Positions 61,132 through 64,000 of a stretch of DNA of 64,000 nucleotides are shown piece after piece. The stretch lies in contig NZ_JBBCOR010000009.1 in NCBI RefSeq assembly GCF_037151175.1, positions 1 through 64,000 on the forward strand, given 5' to 3'. Below the pieces are notes generated by a model, which saw only the letters and a list, made by a program, of their open reading frames with translations, ran no database searches and was not told the origin of the DNA. The first letter of the stretch is position 1, and every line of letters starts with the position of its first letter. This stretch comes from Asaia sp003994335 (lineage in GTDB: Bacteria; Pseudomonadota; Alphaproteobacteria; Acetobacterales; Acetobacteraceae). Position numbers and translations under genes: made by a program.

Positions 61132-61530
61132 TTAGCCTGCTATCAACGCCCAGAGAACCAGCAGCAAGCCGATCAGAGAGCACATGAAAACGATCGTGCG
61201 TATGACCGGAATACCCGCAGCATAGAGCGGCAGATAGGCAATGCGCGCGCCAAGATAGATAAATCCGCCCCACATGGTCTTCCAGCCTTCATGACCTGCC
61301 AGAAGGGCGCCCAGCATCGCCGCAACAAAAAGCGGCAGGGTCTCGAAGAGATTGGCCTGGGCGCGGGACAGGCGCGCAGGAAGCGGCTGCAACGCGGGCA
61401 TCTCCGCATCGCGTGCGCCCGTGTTCCATTTCGTCCCGTATTGCCGTGTCTTTGCAGCGCCTGCCCAGAGGATATTGACCAGCGCCAGCATGATCACGCC
61501 AGCGATTATATCGTATTCCGGATGGACCAT
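61132..61530 (-). CDS. MAPEG-family membrane protein
   Basis: This is a four-helix membrane protein of about 132 residues from MVHPEYDIIAGVIMLALVNI (61530); upstream residues in the open frame are unlike the family. RLSRAQANLFETLPLFVAAM is the MAPEG signature (Arg..Asn..E..P). GGFIYLGARIAYLPLYAAGI and a C-terminal hydrophobic helix complete the fold. MAPEG proteins handle glutathione or eicosanoid chemistry in eukaryotes; bacterial roles are mostly unknown. It lies next to the broken GST gene, which may be meaningful. Confidence 0.85.
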   Translation of the reverse strand: MVHPEYDIIAGVIMLALVNILWAGAAKTRQYGTKWNTGARDAEMPALQPLPARLSRAQANLFETLPLFVAAMLGALLAGHEGWKTMWGGFIYLGARIAYLPLYAAGIPVIRTIVFMCSLIGLLLVLWALIAG

Positions 61531-61961
61531 GGGGCCTCTCGATGATGGTGTGGATGAACTGTGAGGGCGCAACAGATGCTGACACCGTCCGCACCCGCGG
61601 TCATTACGTTTGATCACAGACGATGTTCCACCCCCTGAGAAAGCTTGTCCCGAACACCGGGCTTAGGGAGTGACACGTGCAGAAGATCGAAAGGGAAGTG
61701 GTTCGCGGGTTTCCGGAAGTCTCGCGTCGGGCTACCGCATTCACGGATAACCTTCTGGGGAGCTCTGTCGTCACCAACGTCTCAATGGCTGGGCAATCGT
61801 CGTTCGGCGCCGCGCTCCGAACGCCAAATGAACGACCTGCTCGACCCCACGTGCCGGTCCGGGCCACGGCCTTGCTTGATTGCGTTGGTCCCGTTGCTCT
61901 TGAGATGCGTCCTGACTTTTCTCATCAACCATGGGAAGGCTTCCAACGAGTTGGCATCCGG
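61531..61961. other. Intergenic region without a supported gene
   Basis: These 431 bases lie between the MAPEG and SnoaL-like genes. Frames on both strands show no family resemblance or binding sites. The MAPEG promoter should lie at the left. Confidence 0.4.
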
Positions 61962-62498
61962 TCACGGCACGTGCTGTATAAGGCCCATCTCTGTCTGAAG
62001 GGCCAGATTATCCTCCAGATGCCAGTTATCCGTGATCCGTCCGCCGGTTACCCTCAGCAGATCGGTTGCGATGAAATGGATCGTCTGGCCCCGTCCAAGA
62101 TGCCCCCCCATCGAGCCGGTAAAATGACCGTCAAAATGCATGTGTACAGTGACATAGGGTCCCGACAAGACCATCCGTGTCACGGTCACCTGAAGGTCTG
62201 GAATCGCTTTCAGGAACTCCCGGGCGGCAAGGGCCGGCCCCTCTGGGCCGGCAACGCGGCCCGGCGGCGGCGTATGATCAACGAAACTTGGCGCGATAGC
62301 CCGTCTCAAAAGAGACCGGTCTCCAGTATTCCAGAAATCATAAAATGCGCGTGCCGCCTCAAGCGTTTCCCGCGCGTCTTCGGGTCGCTGCGGCGCTGGA
62401 AGCACGATCCCTGTGATGATAGCAGGAGTGCCGACAGGTGCAGCACGCGCGTAGGCAGGAAGCGCCGACAGTGTGAGGGCGAAGAGGATCTTGCGCAT
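61962..62498 (-). CDS. Secreted SnoaL-like / ester-cyclase-type protein
   Basis: This 178-residue protein has a signal peptide (MRKILFALTLSALPAYARAA). The alpha+beta barrel of the SnoaL/NTF2-like family includes ARAFYDFWNTGDRSLLRRAI, APSFVDHTPPPGR, AAREFLKAIPDLQVTVTRMV and ATDLLRVTGGRITDNWHLED. The family includes polyketide cyclases and many uncharacterised exported proteins. It starts 3 bp downstream of the SDR stop, so the two are co-transcribed. Confidence 0.85.
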   Translation of the reverse strand: MRKILFALTLSALPAYARAAPVGTPAIITGIVLPAPQRPEDARETLEAARAFYDFWNTGDRSLLRRAIAPSFVDHTPPPGRVAGPEGPALAAREFLKAIPDLQVTVTRMVLSGPYVTVHMHFDGHFTGSMGGHLGRGQTIHFIATDLLRVTGGRITDNWHLEDNLALQTEMGLIQHVP

Positions 62499-62501
62499 GA
62501 G

Positions 62502-63218
62502 TCAGCCTATCGCTCCGCCACCATCTACACGCACCGTAGAGCCCGTGGCGAAGCCGTTACGCATTACAAACAGGATCGCCTGCGCGATATCGTCAGCGTT
62601 GCCCACCCGTCCTGCCGGAAGGTGCTCCCCTGCCCGCGCGAACATGGCGGCGCGCTTGCCCTCGTCCATCTTGGCCCAAAGTGGCGTATCAATAAGCCCC
62701 GGCGAGACCGCATTCACGCGGATGGGTGACAGTTCGAGCGCCAACCCACGAACCAACCCTTCAAGAGCAGCATTGATCGCCCCCTGGAGTACGGAGGATG
62801 CGGAGGGGCGAACGCTCAGGAACCCTGACACCAGGGTCAGGCTGCCCGAAGCCGAGAGCCGTGCCGCCTTGGCGACGTGATAAGCCCCCCAGAATTTGCT
62901 ATCAACCGCCTGACGGGCTTCGTGCATCGACAGGCTCCTTATCGGCCCGCTGGGTGTCTGCGCTGCCGAGATGACGATGTGATCCCATTCGGGATATGCG
63001 TTGAAGAAGGCTGCGACAGCATCGAAGTCTCTTATATCGAGCACCGTGCATCGGCAGGCGTCACCAAGCTCGGCGCGAGCACTTTCGAGTTTCTCCAAAG
63101 AGCGGGATACGATCGTGACAAGCGCCCCCTTCATCAGGGCGGTCCGGGCGGCCGCGAGCCCAATGCCCGAACTGCCACCGATGACAAGAATCCGCTTACC
63201 GTTTAGGTCGTAGGTCAT
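62502..63218 (-). CDS. SDR-family oxidoreductase
   Basis: This is a short-chain dehydrogenase of about 238 residues from MTYDLNGKRILVIGG (63218); MTALRGTIP nine residues upstream (63245) is a possible start. It has GGSSGIGLAAARTALMKGA, VISAAQTPSGPIR and SGSLTLVSGFLSVRPSASSV. A Y..K motif is not obvious in the usual place (ASSVLQGAINAALEGL), so activity is uncertain. The C-terminal VNAVSPGLIDTPLW is typical. It is followed by the SnoaL-like gene. Confidence 0.85.
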   Translation of the reverse strand: MTYDLNGKRILVIGGSSGIGLAAARTALMKGALVTIVSRSLEKLESARAELGDACRCTVLDIRDFDAVAAFFNAYPEWDHIVISAAQTPSGPIRSLSMHEARQAVDSKFWGAYHVAKAARLSASGSLTLVSGFLSVRPSASSVLQGAINAALEGLVRGLALELSPIRVNAVSPGLIDTPLWAKMDEGKRAAMFARAGEHLPAGRVGNADDIAQAILFVMRNGFATGSTVRVDGGGAIG

Positions 63219-63246
63219 GGGAATAGTTCCTCGAAGTGCGGTCATT

Positions 63247-63999
63247 TCAGGACAAAGTTCCGGGCAGGCCGGTGACAAGGGGGGAGCCGCGATGCAGCAC
63301 CGGGGTGACTGATCGTGTGGCGAGGGCGTGTCGGGCAATCTCGTCCTTGCGGGCGAACCAGACACCGGGCTTGCTGCGCGCGTAAGTGAGGAAACGATCA
63401 AGCGCCCTCACCCGCCCTGCATGGCCCGAAATCCGGTCATGCAGGCTGATCACCATCATGCGGCGGCGCGTTGCGCCCTCGTCATAAAGCTGATCGAACT
63501 CGTCCTTCAATGCCTGCTCATAAGCCCCCGGATCCCACCCCTGGAAGGGGAAGGAAACGATGTCGTTCATGTGGAATGTATAGGGGACTGTCACGAAATC
63601 GCGGCCTCGCACCGGAATGATAAACGGCTCATCATGGCTCGGCTCATCGATATGGTAGAGAAAACCGAGCTCCTGCAGGCTTTCGAGGAAATGCACCGAA
63701 TTACGCATCCAGTAGGCATTCCACCCTACGGCTCGCTGGCCTGTAATCCGATGGATCGTCTCCACGCTGCTGGCGATGAAGCGTTTCTCCTCATCGGGCG
63801 ATAGCTGATAGGAGTTCTCCCAGCGACGACCATGGGCAGCGGCCTCATGGCCACGCCTGACGATCTCCCTCGCGAGGTCAGGTGCGGTCTCGACAGCATC
63901 GCCAATCATGAACGAACTGAGCTTGATCTCGTGTCTGTCCATCAGATCGAGCAGCCGCGGTATGCCCTCGTAATGTCCATAGGCGAAAAACGCATTGGT
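63247..63999 (-). CDS. Polysaccharide deacetylase-family protein, partial
   Basis: The frame is open to the window edge, so the N-terminus is missing. It has GDAVETAPDLAREIVRRGHE, AAAHGRRWENSYQLSPDEEK, VGWNAYWMRNS and MMVISLHDRISGHAGRV. The 'H..HG..W' and following motifs are those of the PuuE/allantoinase-like NodB-homology deacetylases, which act on C-N bonds. It lies 28 bp upstream of the SDR and probably heads or belongs to the same unit. Confidence 0.82.
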   Translation of the reverse strand, partial: TNAFFAYGHYEGIPRLLDLMDRHEIKLSSFMIGDAVETAPDLAREIVRRGHEAAAHGRRWENSYQLSPDEEKRFIASSVETIHRITGQRAVGWNAYWMRNSVHFLESLQELGFLYHIDEPSHDEPFIIPVRGRDFVTVPYTFHMNDIVSFPFQGWDPGAYEQALKDEFDQLYDEGATRRRMMVISLHDRISGHAGRVRALDRFLTYARSKPGVWFARKDEIARHALATRSVTPVLHRGSPLVTGLPGTLS

Positions 64000-64000
64000 T

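Noticed and set aside
61677..62729. 350-codon plus-strand frame
   Set aside because: It lies opposite the SnoaL-like and SDR genes, both of which have clear motifs; its translation has no recognisable domain.

Overview
The window looks like an acetic acid bacterium or close relative (Acetobacteraceae, Alphaproteobacteria). This rests on moderate-to-high GC housekeeping-type genes, SDR/hydrolase clusters, IS5-type and IS6-type insertion sequence debris, and the style of the two-partner secretion genes. No rRNA or tRNA gene was seen. The taxon is an inference and was not checked by search. Most of the window is accessory DNA.

Layout. (1) 1-3.3 kb: an IS5-type transposase tail, an S41-type peptidase, a HigBA toxin-antitoxin pair and a truncated IS5-type transposase. 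(2) 3.3-16.2 kb: an aldoxime-nitrile catabolic island. An LLM-class flavin monooxygenase diverges from an operon for an outer-membrane channel, aldoxime dehydratase, amidase, Co-type nitrile hydratase alpha subunit, a beta subunit split into two genes, an accessory protein and an AraC regulator. A second set follows: LysR, quinone reductase, DUF1330, aldo/keto reductase, SDR. The island is bordered by two IS5-type fragments in inverted orientation. (3) 16.2-29 kb: an IS scar, a CPBP protease, an OhrR/MarR regulator with a divergent esterase, a GlxA-type AraC regulator with two SDRs, three alpha/beta hydrolases, a flavin disulfide oxidoreductase and a Na+/H+ antiporter. (4) 29.3-30 kb: a second, nearly identical HigBA copy in direct orientation with the first. 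(5) 30.2-57.4 kb: a contact-dependent growth inhibition (CDI) locus, all on the minus strand. An IalB-like gene, cdiB and a 4015-residue cdiA (predicted HNH nuclease tip) with its immunity gene are followed by four displaced cdiA-CT/immunity modules with different toxins. These are separated by IS6-family copies and by duplicated stretches of cdiA. (6) 57.4-64 kb: epimerase, cupin, Rrf2 regulator, a GST broken by a stop codon, MAPEG protein, SnoaL-like protein, SDR and a polysaccharide deacetylase running off the end.

How the genes work together. The island can be read as amine or oxime -> aldoxime -> nitrile -> amide -> carboxylate. Oxd makes the nitrile, the three-gene nitrile hydratase makes the amide, and the amidase releases the acid. 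The CDI region reads as one expressed delivery system (CdiB exporter plus CdiA stick) with a downstream store of alternative warheads and immunity genes. The store shares homology blocks with the expressed gene, so recombination could swap the tip. The immunity genes are AT-rich relative to their surroundings, which fits transfer. Several modules carry 1-bp indels, two of them in long poly-G tracts (minus strand). These could be decay, slipped-strand variation or homopolymer sequencing error.
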